Assembly (NCBI RefSeq): GCF_947507565.1
Contig: NC_089175.1
Coordinates: forward strand, 1,787,733 to 1,851,732
DNA from: Oscarella lobularis
Lineage: Eukaryota > Porifera > Homoscleromorpha > Homosclerophorida > Oscarellidae
DNA length: 64,000 bases
Direction: 5' to 3'
The position numbers and the translations under genes were made by a program. The notes below the pieces were generated by a model that did not search any database, was not told where the DNA came from, and saw only the letters and a program-made list of their open reading frames with translations. Below, piece by piece: positions 34,258 to 46,100 of the stretch (its first letter is position 1; each line of letters starts with the position of its first letter).

Positions 34258-35517
34258 CTACAGTTCAACTCTAATATAATCTTCGAAAATTGAACCAATG
34301 CCAACAGTGACTTTATTATAGTCAAAATTCTTTTGTATGCGAAATAATTCATCTATTTTATATTCACTGCGGCCGGGATTAATGACCCTTTTCGGAAGAC
34401 TCGAGCGGATGCGATAAATGCCGTCGTCGTCAATATCCGGCACATCTTCCTTTTCATATTCTCCCGAAAGATACAAAGCAAAAGGTTTCCTGCACCTGTC
34501 TTGGATTTCTATGACAAGTTCATTTTTTGCAGGAGACGCCAGAGAAACAATGTCTGGCGTGCGAGTCCAAGACGGCACCCAAGGTCCTGAATCCGGCCAG
34601 TCCGGCCAGTCATCGTCAGAGTCGTCTTGAACTGACTCCACCGTCGAGCGGTCCTTGTACTTGACATCATCAGAGTCATCCCATTCACCGTCACTGCGCT
34701 TTCGCTTTGCGTCAGGCTGCTCAGCAATTCCCAGCGACTTTCTAACGGCATCCCTGAGCAGCAAATCGCCTTCTTCAAATTGGCATTCACCTCGCAAAAT
34801 GTTCTCAAGTAAACTGATGTATTCCTCAGTGGCTGGTGTGCGAACGGTTTTGTCTTTCACTACGCCTAACACGACGTCTACGTTTCCGAGAAAGGCAGCT
34901 TTCTTTCGTGAGGTCGGAAGCAGAAGTACGATATCATGTTCGTTCAGATTTTTCCTTTTATTGATATGTAGGCTGCCGCCAAACATCAATTCTTCGGCAT
35001 AGTATTCTGATTCTACCTGGGAAGATATGGAACGAAATTTCGTTGGTGTGTTCAGGAATTGATCTCCGCCGCTGCCCTTCACGTGAACTTTGCTGTGAGC
35101 TAGTTCGTGAATATAGCCGCACGCCACGAGGCACACGTAAACTCTGCGGCGTAAATCGTCTTTTGGAAGAGTGTACGCCGTCTGCAACTGTTTCGAAAAG
35201 TCGCTGTAGATAAGGACTCCTCCTTCCGCTGTCGTCGGCATCTTGTACTCGTCGGAGAAGTACGGTTCTCTTATGAGGCTCATGTAACGGTCAGACCGCC
35301 TAGCCCTGAGGCCCTCATCACCGTGCAGAGGGATGACTGGCGGCAGATTGTCACCACTTACGTGGCTTGGGACGGTCGCATCGTCGTCTTTCGAATCGTC
35401 GAGAGATTTGAAGAGACCGTACCTATTCTCGATGAACGTTTTCGCCAGTGTCAATCCTTCCTTGACCACAGGAAAGTCGTCGAAGCTATTGTTATCGAGT
35501 TGCGTTCCCAAATTCAT
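34258..35517 (-). CDS. Intronless protein of unknown family, paralogue 2
   Basis: One open frame of 419 aa, homologous to the 33007-34152 protein over its whole length. It is longer because of an acidic insert (DGEWDDSDDVKYKDRSTVES region) and a few extra residues near the N-terminus. The core blocks EGLTLAKTFIENRYG, CGYIHELAHSK, TEEYISLLENIL and the FEDYIRVEL end are kept. Differences are scattered and preserve the frame. Its 3' flank carries a copy of the PRIMPOL tail, so this copy arose by segmental duplication. Function unknown. Confidence 0.65.
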   Translation of the reverse strand: MNLGTQLDNNSFDDFPVVKEGLTLAKTFIENRYGLFKSLDDSKDDDATVPSHVSGDNLPPVIPLHGDEGLRARRSDRYMSLIREPYFSDEYKMPTTAEGGVLIYSDFSKQLQTAYTLPKDDLRRRVYVCLVACGYIHELAHSKVHVKGSGGDQFLNTPTKFRSISSQVESEYYAEELMFGGSLHINKRKNLNEHDIVLLLPTSRKKAAFLGNVDVVLGVVKDKTVRTPATEEYISLLENILRGECQFEEGDLLLRDAVRKSLGIAEQPDAKRKRSDGEWDDSDDVKYKDRSTVESVQDDSDDDWPDWPDSGPWVPSWTRTPDIVSLASPAKNELVIEIQDRCRKPFALYLSGEYEKEDVPDIDDDGIYRIRSSLPKRVINPGRSEYKIDELFRIQKNFDYNKVTVGIGSIFEDYIRVEL

Positions 35518-35789
35518 TGCGTGAACTCTCCGCGTGCTCGCGGGGCTCGTGCCTCGTGCCTCGTGCCAGCATAGATGTATGAGAGATCTATGGTGCCAGC
35601 ACGGATACTAGTATCCGTGGTGCCAGGCTCGTGGACGGTCGATTATGCGCAGTTTTCTGTCGACGCGCGTTAGTAGAAGACTGGCGTAGAAGAGTTCCGT
35701 GTTGGATCTCGTCCTCTCGGCGCTTCTCGCCTTCCCGACCGAGAGCGGGATACTTTCGAGAAAGCTTAGGTAGTAGAGTAGTGTATCGA

Positions 35790-36115
35790 GTTCATATTAA
35801 GACTAAGCCTCCTCGTAAAGATGCTTCTTGTTACAGTCGTCCACCTGAATCGTTTGGAGGCTCGCCTTTTCCTCTACTGGGCGATTTTATTCAGGACCGA
35901 GATGAATCACGGTGGCGTGCGGAGAAATGTCTGAAGGGAATCGGCTACGCGAACATATATAAGACGGTGTACGGAATTCTCAGCCGGATCGCTGAAGAAA
36001 ATCTACGCCTATCAAAGATCGTGGTCATACGATCGTCAATTGGATGTCGACGTCGTTTTGCCTGCTCTGCTAGCTGCCTCCTCACTATACTTAGAGTGTA
36101 TCTATCGATCGAGAC
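35790..36115 (+). pseudogene. Decayed copy of the PrimPol-GGCT gene
   Basis: The stretch contains TKPPRK and SRPPESFG...SPFPLL-like codons from the PrimPol half. It then jumps to KGIGYANI, a TVYGIL segment and a KIYAYQRSWSYDRQLDV-like segment of the cyclotransferase half, in changing frames with deletions between them. It is non-functional. Both halves in one relic show that the fusion existed before this duplication. Confidence 0.8.
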
Positions 36116-36230
36116 TTACGTTGGGAGCGCGTAATTTAGCTAAGAGCTAGGACACAGCATGCGGGGCGCAGAAATGGCGTTGAAAGAACGCCGATATCAA
36201 ATAGTTTCGTGTGGCACGAAGGTATTTTTC

Positions 36231-39200
36231 TCAAGTATTCGTGTGGCACTGCCGTTTACTGTCAATGAATCCGTTGTTTCCTTTGATTGTGAGTAGGCCT
36301 GTTAAGGTGTTTCCGGGGGCAGTTGTATCGTAAGCCAGGTGCCCACCCACGACGAGAGAGTATACCCCTTCAGTAGAATAGATTTAGCTCGCATCGAAGA
36401 ATTAACCGAAAAGAGTCCTCTTACCCGAAGGAATGACTCGCTGTGACGTATTGTCAACCAGTGATAGTTGGTAAGGTTGAAGAGTAAACGATACCGTTGT
36501 AGCTTCACCCTCTTTCAAGAAGACGCGACTAAATCCTGATAAATGTAATTAGAAAATTAGCAGCCCCTTCGTAGATCTATTTGCATACAAACCTTGGAGG
36601 CTGAGCTTGGGAGTCTTGTACTCCTGACTTGGAGCGGTGACGTAAAGTTGAACGACTTCGCTGCCGTCCACTGATCCGCTGTTGGTGACCGTAACGGATA
36701 AACTAACCGGATCGCACGCGTTCACCGTCGACGACGTATTCCACTTCAAATTCGAGTAGGCGAATGTCGTGTAAGACAGACCGTACCTGAAGATGACAAT
36801 TACTCGAACCCCGCCTATGTGTTATTATCAGCTGACCCGAATTCCCATTGCGAGTTTCCTATGAAGTACCTGTAAGTTCTCCCGGGCGGGGTCTGTGGTT
36901 TATTTTCTATGTATAGCGATCAGATATCACGCTGATTTTTTTCTGTACCGTAAAATCATATGACGTCATGTCGGGAAGTTGCTGCGTTTGATCGAAAAAC
37001 GTCAAAGGCAGCTTTCCTCCCGGATTATACAATCCGAAGAGGACGTCGGCAATAGCTGAGCCGGCTTCCTGACCCCCGTACCACGCTTCAACAACGGCTC
37101 CAATTCCTAGATTTGGTATACGTATGTAATTGAAGCGTTACTTCTCTATATACCTTCAACGCTTAGTGATAAAGGAGCACCGTTTACAAGACAGACGACG
37201 ACGGGTTTTCCCAACCGGCTCAACATTTGCAGGAGTATCGGTTGCACTCCAGGTAACTTTTTATCAAAGCTCAAGTTGAAACGCTCCTGCTAAGCTTTTC
37301 CTTTTTTTCTCTCACCGTTAAGTTTTCTCTGTCTAGGCCCTCTCGTGATACTCCCGCCGAGAGGCCGCCAACGAAAACGATGACGTCGGACTTCTTTGCC
37401 AGGTCCAATGCGGCTGAAAAACCGGCTTCAGACTGGCTGTTTATGTCGCAACCCTGTTCAAACGAAACGACGACTTTTCCACTCGAAATATTAGAAGCAA
37501 CGTCTGAAATTCCTTGAAACGGCGTCACAACGTAACTGGGGAGTCCTAGCACGAAATCAAGGTAATGATAAGCATTAAGATTTGCGACTAACCAGCGTAA
37601 GAGTGCGTGTATTGTTCAACATCGGCGTTGGCTGCGGGCCCTATGACTGCGATTCGATTGTATATTGGCTTCTTTCCCATGCACAGCTTTGCGATCGTTT
37701 CTGAGCCGCCGAGGCAAAGTGGGAGCGTGTCGTCGACGTTGTGTAGCAGCACAATGCTTTCCTGAGCTGCTAGCTTGGCGAGCATTCTATGCAGCACGGT
37801 ATTAATTAATTAAATTTCCGCAGGAACTATCGTGTCAACCTATGTTCGCTGGAATCGATCACACTCTGTGGTATCTGAGCGTAGGGATTCATCTCTGGTG
37901 GATCAAACTCTCCCAGTCTCATTCTTATGGCGAAAAGCAATTTAAAACTAAGTCGCAGTATCGACTATTAGACATATAGCCGCTTCCTTCTCTTGCAGCC
38001 ATACCTTTCCTCTATCTGTGACTTGGATATTGCTCCGTTAGTGACAGCGGTTTGAAGATTTTTGAGTGCGTTTTCGTCGTTGTAAAGAAGATTCACACCG
38101 GCCTTAAATCCGACAGCAATAGCGTCCTACGCATCAGAAAATCAAAAGTAATCTCTGTACAATAACAGTAGGAACGCCTACTGAAGTTGAATTGACAAAA
38201 TGATGACCAGTGTTGATTCTAGTAACAGCTCCCCAGTCATCAACGACGTAGCCAGAATATCCCCAATCACCACGCAGAACACCAGACATCATCTAGAGTA
38301 AGTCCACGCCTATAAGTGATTTTTTTCTATTCTGCTTCTGATGCCTTTTCATTGGCACATCCTGGGGTGCCGTTGACAGCTCCGTAATCGCACATCATTC
38401 CCAGAGCGTTTCCGTCGAGTACGGTCGCTTGAAATCCCGGCAGTATCGAATCGACGAGATCACGTTCCGTTATGTTTGAACTGTACGTGCCCTCGTTGGT
38501 GGGACCACTGAAGACGGAGAAATGACGAATAACGGAAATCGTCTCGAGGTATTTATCCGATTTCAAGCTATTCTGCAAAGCATCCGTATACTAGAAACGT
38601 CCAATGAGCCCAATCAAGAGTAAAACTGTCGCGGACGAAACCTGAGAGGCGAAACGCGATATGACGTACGGGTCTTCGCCGTACGTCTCCGAAGTCCGTC
38701 CCCATCTCGGATCGTGAACCAAATTGGCGAGAGGCCCCCCGTTGCATATGAGACACACATTGCTCGCGTCCAAATAGCCGAGCGCGTATCGTCTCGCGTT
38801 CAATGCTCTCGCCTCGTCCGCCGTCGCCTTGGCAATGCGTCGCGCCAACGTCACGTCGAACGACGCCGCCTGAGCGATGGCGTGCGGAAAGATGGTGACG
38901 TACGAAGCGAGACGCGTCTGCATGGAATAGTGCGACATGTCGTAGTCGTCGGCGACGCCGTGAATGCACGTCTGATCCCACCAGAACGAGGGGATGCCGA
39001 GATCGAGTATGGGAGCGGCGTAGATGGCGCTCAATTGGACGATTTGATCGTCGAGCGAAACGCGTTCGGCGAGATCGGCGACGCGTTCGGCGAGCGGGAG
39101 CGACGCGTTGCAGAAGGGAAACGATCGCGACGGCGAATTTTCGTCGCACGATCGTGACGATGTCGACGTGCCGTCTAGACAGAAATTGTCGTACGTTTCG

Positions 39201-39625
39201 AACGTCTCGTTGCTCGTGTAGTTCCAGCGACTGAGCGACACGCATTTGGAGTCGTCGCATTTTCTGAGAGAAACTTGGGCTCCTGTTGTGAAGCTGTCTG
39301 CTTGGAGTACGAAGGTGGTGTCGTTCGCGAGCGCCAATAGGGAAGTCGTGTTGGAGTATTTCCACTCTTGCACGAAAGCGGTCGAGTCGTTTCTGCAATC
39401 GGCGGCAACGACGAGATTTTTGTCTTGCACCGACGCTCCGTAGTGTCCTCTCAGGACGACAGCGGTCAAGCAGCGGGAGTCATCGGTTGCCGGTCGCACT
39501 GTGCCGTCGTCGTGCAGTCGCCAGTGTTGGCCGAGACGTGCTTGGCCGCACGGGGAAAGGTACAGCGTCTTCACCGAGCAGACAATGGAGCTCGCAAGAA
39601 GGAAACGAAGACCGAACATCATCAC
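36231..39625 (-). CDS. Secreted glycoside hydrolase family 3 enzyme with N-terminal trefoil-like region
   Basis: Minus-strand gene. The first exon is 39625-38642, with later exons to the TGA at 36231. A signal peptide ([15 protein letters not shown]) leads into about 150 residues with QHWRLHDDG and a later RWNY, like a ricin-type beta-trefoil. The GH3 catalytic domain follows: [38 protein letters not shown] and a [10 protein letters not shown] block holding the nucleophile-type Asp. Then come the second alpha/beta domain ([37 protein letters not shown]) and a fibronectin III-like C-terminus ([36 protein letters not shown]). It is likely a beta-xylosidase or beta-glucosidase acting on ingested or matrix glycans. 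The intron after GCANEK has a GC donor. A truncated copy lies at 59.6-60.8 kb. Confidence 0.85.
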
Positions 39626-40146
39626 TAAAGGAAGGGATCACGTGCATGGAGACTAAACTCAGCCGACTGCTGAGGCAATGGCTCTTCTTCCGGAAACTTC
39701 GAGGTTTCTTCAAACTTTGCATATCGTTCCATACAGTTATTGCATGAAGATCAACTTTGCTGGGGACGGAAGTCTATTATGGCTAGTGGACGTGATTGGT
39801 GGATTGTGTCATGGACGTACCAGCACCACGCCCAGAGGAAGCCTAGGCTTATTTAGGCTCTATTTTAGGTTTTTCTTTGGCCCGTCTTGGCAGTCCTTGG
39901 CAGTCTCTCTCGCAGTCATCCGTAGACTCTGTGATGATTTTGAAGTGAGTGGTGACTATTTCTGGATGAGCTGCAGCGACCTAAGTCATTTGTTTCTAGG
40001 CGTTTTTGTCTTCTTCTTCTTTTTTGTCTTTTTCTCTTCAACGCGAGCGTCAGTGGCTACTCTGGGGCTAACTCTACCGAAATAAGCCACTGTCAGTACT
40101 ATACGGACATGATATCCTTCCTACGTTTGTTATGCTTACAGTATAG
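39626..40146 (+). other. Spacer with possible signal-peptide exon of the receptor
   Basis: The GH3 5' flank occupies 39626-39900; a copy of it lies at 60838-61130. An ATG at 39966 opens MSCSDLSHLFLGVFVFFFFF followed by VFFSSTRA, a strong signal-peptide pattern. It ends at a stop 40 codons on. It would suit as first exon of the downstream receptor, but I could not find a donor giving the needed phase 1. Confidence 0.4.
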
Positions 40147-43100
40147 TGCTTCACTGCAACGCCCTTCCTCGGATGGAAAATGGAACCAAGTCGACTAATG
40201 AAACGGCCGTCAATGCGGTAGTCAAGTTTATGTGCGAAGAAGGATACGTCCTTCATGGAGCAGCGTCAGTTGTGTGTCAAGAAAACGGCAGTTGGTCAAA
40301 TCGCCTTCCTTCTTGCGTGAAAGGTTATGTCTATGTTATTGCGCTGGAATGTCCTTGAAGTCTTCATTATGTAGACTTCTGTATAGCCTCGGAGACCCAG
40401 ACCCTCTCCGCGCGCGCTACTGGGCGAGGCGCGGCGAGGCGCGGCGAGGCGCGGCGCTGGGGAAGGGTCTGGGTCTCCGAGGCTAGGTACAGTACTGCAT
40501 GTATATTCTGGAGCTAAACTTCCTCATTGTCTGCGAATGATTTTGAATTCAGCTCTCTCTACGATTTTAATTATTTTAGATCAACCGTATTCTGTTCGAC
40601 TCACTGGATCGTCTCGGTCGAACGAAGGACGCGTGGAACTGTACTACAACGGGGAGTGGGGAACCGTGTGTGATACTGACTGGGATCTACAAGACAGTAA
40701 CGTCGTGTGCCATCAGCTTGGACTGGGACGTGCACTTACATACAGCAACAGCATACCGGGAAAGGGCTCGATTTTGCTCAGTGGGGTACGCTGCAATGGG
40801 TCAGAAGAAGGGCTTGCGCAGTGTCTCTCCGACGGTATATTTCGTCGTACATCTGGCAGTTGCAGCCACTCCGAAGATGTGTATATATCGTGCAGAGGTA
40901 AAATATGTGAGATAATTATGCCATCGCGTATAGTTCGATGTGAATTCTTTTAGAGGGTCGATGCTCGGAACTCCACGTACCTTTATCTTCTGCTGAGATC
41001 TCTGGAAACGCTACTACGACGAACGTGACTTTTTCATGTCAAAGTAGATCTGAACTGTCTGGTCCGTTAAGCGTCTCGTGTTTGGAAGACGGCACATGGT
41101 CTGATGATGCACCGGTCTGCATCGTAGGTGAGAAATTTTCACGTGCATGTAAGACACTTGACTGGGAAAGGTATGCATGACAAAGATCTTGAGACTTACG
41201 TGGTAGTGGCGTAGTTTGGGTTTGAAATGCACCAATACGAAGGTAGAAGTCCTTAGAGTGTCCTAGGCTAGTAGGGTGACCGAACTATTAGTAATCTAAG
41301 AGGTTTGCCTGATCGTTTTTTGTCTCGTTTAAGACGTTTGGAAGTGCGAAGAAAGAAAATGCGTCTTTCCCTTTACTTACAAAGGCGTAGAATGGAACAG
41401 CTGTACGAACATCGATCACAATCAGCCCTGGTGCGCAACCAAGCCCGGAGCTTACGAAGACCACAAATCTTGGAGAAATTGCCCTTGTCAAGATGAGAAA
41501 GAAGAAGACTTAGGTCGGCTTAAAACGAGCGAGCATTTTGTCACCGTATTTTTACTATGGGCCCTCCTTGCATAGGTGAAACTAGAACGTGCGGAGGAAC
41601 GGGAGGCGGAGCACCGTGCAAGTTTCCATTCACATACAAGGGGAAAGTCTATCAAGCGTGTACAACCTACGACGCGGAAAAGCCAGATCTACCGTGGTGC
41701 ATGACTGACCGTTACAAGTGGGGCAACTGTAGATGCTGCCTATGTCCTCCGAAACTCCAAGGTAAGTACAGACGGTAGAACCTCGCTAACTGAGCTATCA
41801 GCATTTCCTCGTAATCAGTTATATTTTCGTATGAGGTTCCTCTTAGAAGTTATTTGCGATCCGATTACGCCGTCTTTTGATGGAACAGCGTTATTTTTGT
41901 CTTTATTACGACAGTCGTTTTTCAGTGTGGCGAAGGACTTTGAACTCATTGGAAAGTCATCCGTAATTTTTCTCGCTATAGTGGGACTCCCACTAGCGAG
42001 ACAGACAGATTACGGACGACTTTATATGGTAGCTCCTATAGAAGCTATAGACGCCTTACTTGAGCTTCTATAGGAGCTTTATATAATGCACGTGATTGCG
42101 AGCCAATCAGGAGCGCTCATTAGAGTGGTGTATCTCGGTTATCTCACTCTTCCGGTCTATATACCACTCTTCCGGCGTATACACCTTCCGGCGTATACCA
42201 CTCATCCGGGTTAAAAGTAGCAGATCGCGTTTGAATTCGCGCTCCTGATGGGCTCGCAATCGCGTCCCATTATACCACGGATACTAGTATCCTCTAGTAT
42301 CCGTGATTATACTAATGCTCGTTTGATATTCCAACGTACCCACCCCTAAAATCCCCTTGCCCAGCAAGGGGGTTGGCAGGTGCGCGGAGGGTGTCCGGCC
42401 GCGCCCCTCCCTCCGTGGGAGTGGTTCCAGATTAACACCCCCCAATGGCACGTCACGCTGGCAAGCCAGCGGAGAACTACGTACACGCGCCCCCAGATCG
42501 CAGGGAGGGTCGGGAGGAAAAAGCACCTATCTCGCAAGCAGGCTAGCGACCCAATGCCCTCCCTACCCGGATCGCGCGCCGCGCGCGCGGCACATTTCCC
42601 GCCCGTTACGAATATCAACCGCGTCTAACGGTGTGCGTTGGACTTCATTCGCCGAGGGCCAGACCCGCCCGAGTGCTCTAAATAGCGTATCCCACTCGCC
42701 GTGTAACATATACATATTTATTCTCGAAGCAATATATTACACTACACTATACGCGACCTCTCGCAGGTCTTACAGTATCAAAACGAGAAGCGCACTTACA
42801 GAGTAGTTTTTCACATTGGTGTTTTATGTCAATGATAGATATTCGTCTTGTGGGTGGATCGTCTAAGTACGAAGGGCAAATCGAAGGGTATTACGAAAAC
42901 GGCCTGTGGGCGTTGGTTTGTGACAAAGACTTCGGTATGGAGGAAGCGTTCGTTGTTTGTCGTGAACTCTTTTCGACGCCCCCTGCGCGTTTCACCGTGG
43001 GCTATTCATTTCAATCGGGACCAAGTTCGTTTGTGCTTGAAATTCGGTGCTCTGGGAAGGAATTTCGATTGCAAGAGTGTTCACACGGGAATTCTGGTTT

Positions 43101-46100
43101 ATGCTCTGTCAGAAACACAGCCGGAGTTGTTTGCTTGGGTAAAGGCGTCTAGTTGTTCTTCATATCTTGTGATTTTCATAATTTTAGATCAACCGTTTCC
43201 TGTTCGACTCACTGGATCGTCTCGGTCAAACGAAGGACGCGTGGAATTATACTACAACGGGGAGTGGGGAACCGTGTGTGATACTGACTGGGATCTACAA
43301 GACAGTAACGTCGTGTGCCGTCAGTTTGGACTGGGTCGTGCACTTACATACAGCAACAGCATACCGGGAAAGGGCTCGATTTTGCTCAGTGGGGTACGCT
43401 GCAATGGTTCAGAAGAAGGGCTTGCGCAGTGTCTCTCCGACGGTATATTTCGTCGTACATCTGGCAGTTGCAGCCACTCCAATGATGTGTATATATCGTG
43501 CAGAGGTAAAATATGTGAGATAATTATTCCATCGCGTATAGCTCGATGTGAATTCTTTTAGAGGGTCGATGCTCGGAACTCCGCGTACCTTTATCTTCTG
43601 CTGAGATCTCTGGAAACGCTACTACGACGAACGTGACTTTTTCATGTCGAAGTAGATCTGAACTGTCTGGTCCGTTAAGCGTCTCGTGTTTGGAAGACGG
43701 CACATGGTCTAATGATGCACCGGTCTGCATCTTAGGTGAGAAATTGTCACGTGCATGTGAGACACTTGACTGGGAAAGGTATGATCTTGAGGACGTACGT
43801 GGTAGTGGCGTAGTCTGGATATGAAATGCACCAATACGAAGGTAGAAGTCCTTAGAGTGTCCTAGGCTAGTATAGGGTGACCGAACTATTAGTAATCTAA
43901 GAGGTTTGCCTGATCGTTCGGTAGAACCTCGCTAACTGCACGAGCTATCAGCATTTCCTCGTACTCAGTTATATTTTTGTGTGCGGTTCCTCTTAGAAGT
44001 TATTTGCGATCCGATTACGCCGTCTCTCGATGGAAAGGCGTTGTTTTGTCTTTACTAATTAAGACAGTCGTTTTTCAGTGGGGCGAAGGACTTGAACTCA
44101 TTGGAACGTCATCCGTAATTTTTCTCGCTATAGTGGGACTCCCACTAGCGAGACAGATTACGGACGACTCTATATGGTAGCTCCTATAGAAGCTGTAGGC
44201 GCCTTACTTGAGCTTCTATAGGAGCTATTCTCGAAGCAATATATTACACTACACTATACGCGACCTCTCGCAGGTCTTCACAGCATCAAAACGAGAAGCG
44301 CACTTACAGTGTAGTTTTTCACATTGCTGTTTTTTTTCAATGATAGATGTTCGTCTTGTGGGTGGATTGTCTAAGTACGAAGGGCAACTCGAAGCGTATT
44401 ACGACGACCGGTGGGCATTGGTTTGTGACAAAGACTTCGGTATGGAGGAAGCGTTCGTTGTTTGTCGTGAACTCTTTTCGACGCCTCCTGCGCGTTTCAC
44501 CGTGGGCTATTCGTTTGAATCGGGACCAAGTTTGTTGGTGCTTGAAATTCGGTGTCCTGGAAAGGAATTTCGGTTGCAAGAGTGTTCACACGGGAGTTCT
44601 GGTTTATGCTCTGTTAGAAACACAGCCGGAGTCGTTTGCTTGGGTAAAGGCGTCTAGTTGTTCTTCATATCTTATGATTTTAATTATTTTAGATCAACCG
44701 TTTCCTGTTCGACTCACTGGATCGTCTCGGTCGAACGAAGGACGCGTGGAATTATACTACAACGGGGAGTGGGGAACCGTGTGTGATACTGACTGGGATC
44801 TTCGAGACAGTAACGTCGTGTGCCGTCAGCTTGGACTGGGTCGTGCACTTACATACAGCAACAGCATACCGGGAAAGGGCTCGATTTTGCTCAGTGGGGT
44901 ACGCTGCAATGGTTCAGAAGAAGGGCTTGCGCAGTGTCTCTCCGGCGGTATATTTCGTCGTACATCTGGCAACTGCAGCCACTCGGATGATGTGTATATA
45001 TCGTGCGAGGGTAAAATTTGTGGAATAATTATGCCGTCGCGTATAGTTCGATGTGAATTCTTTTAGATGGTCGATGCTCGGAACTCCACGTACCTTTATC
45101 TTCTGCTGAGATCTCTGGAAACGCTACTACGACGAAAGTGACTTTTTCATGTCAAAGTAGATCTGAACTGTCTGGTCCGGTAAGCGTCTCGTGTTTGGAA
45201 GACGGCACATGGTCGGTCTGCATCTCAGGTGAGAAATTGTCACGTTAGTACGTGGTACTCCACCGATAATTAATACTGGAAAACGTATGCATGGCATAGA
45301 TCCCGAGACTTAGTGGCGTAGCCCGGGTTTGACAAGGTTGCAATGCGCCAATATGGAGCGTCCTAGCTGAGCTAGTAGTTTGCCTGATCGTTTTTCGTCT
45401 CGCTTAGTTAATTAAGGCATTACGACGTGCGAAGGAAGTAACTGCGTCTTTCCTTTGGCGTAGAATGGCACAACTGTACGAGCGAGGATAACAATCAGCA
45501 CTGGTGCGCAACCGAGCTCGGAACTTACGAAGACCGCAAATATTCGGGAAATTTCTCTTGCCAAGAAGAGAGAGCAGAAGACTTGGGTCGGCTTAAAACG
45601 AACAAGCGTTTTTGCCGCTGCATTTTTTCTGTAAATCTTCTTTGCATAGGTAAAACTAGAACGTGCGGAGGAACGGGAGGTGGAGCACCGTGTAAGTTTC
45701 CATTCATATACAAATCAAAAGTTTATGAATCGTGCACCACCTGTGACGCGGTAAAGCCAGGTCTGCCGTGGTGCAGCACCGGCAGTGGCACGTGGGGCAG
45801 CTGTAGATGCTGCACATGTCGTCCAAAAGGTGAGTACAGACGGTAGAACCTCGCTAATATTATGATTTTAATTATTTTAGATCAACCGTTTCCTGTTCGA
45901 CTCACTGGATCGTCTCGGTCGAACGAAGGACGCGTGGAATTATACTACAACGGGGAGTGGGGAACTGTGTGTGATACTGACTGGGATCTACGAGACAGTA
46001 ACGTCGTGTGCCGTCAGCTGGGACTGGGTCGTGCACTTACATACAGCAACAGCATACCGGGAAAGGGCTCGATTTTGCTCAGTGGGGTACGCTGCAATGG

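Noticed and set aside
38568-39398. Arg-rich long frame of 276 codons opposite and out of frame with the GH3 first exon
   Set aside because: It is a shadow of a GC-rich coding exon, with the residue composition typical of a frame-shifted reading.
41334-41761. Kringle domains in the receptor
   Set aside because: The spacing CVFPFTYKG...C...WCAT...W..C.C is that of fibronectin type II, which is shorter than a kringle.
42330-42700. Possible gene in the GC-rich part of the long receptor intron
   Set aside because: Several open frames of 80-150 codons overlap on both strands, but none has protein-like features or links to neighbouring exons.
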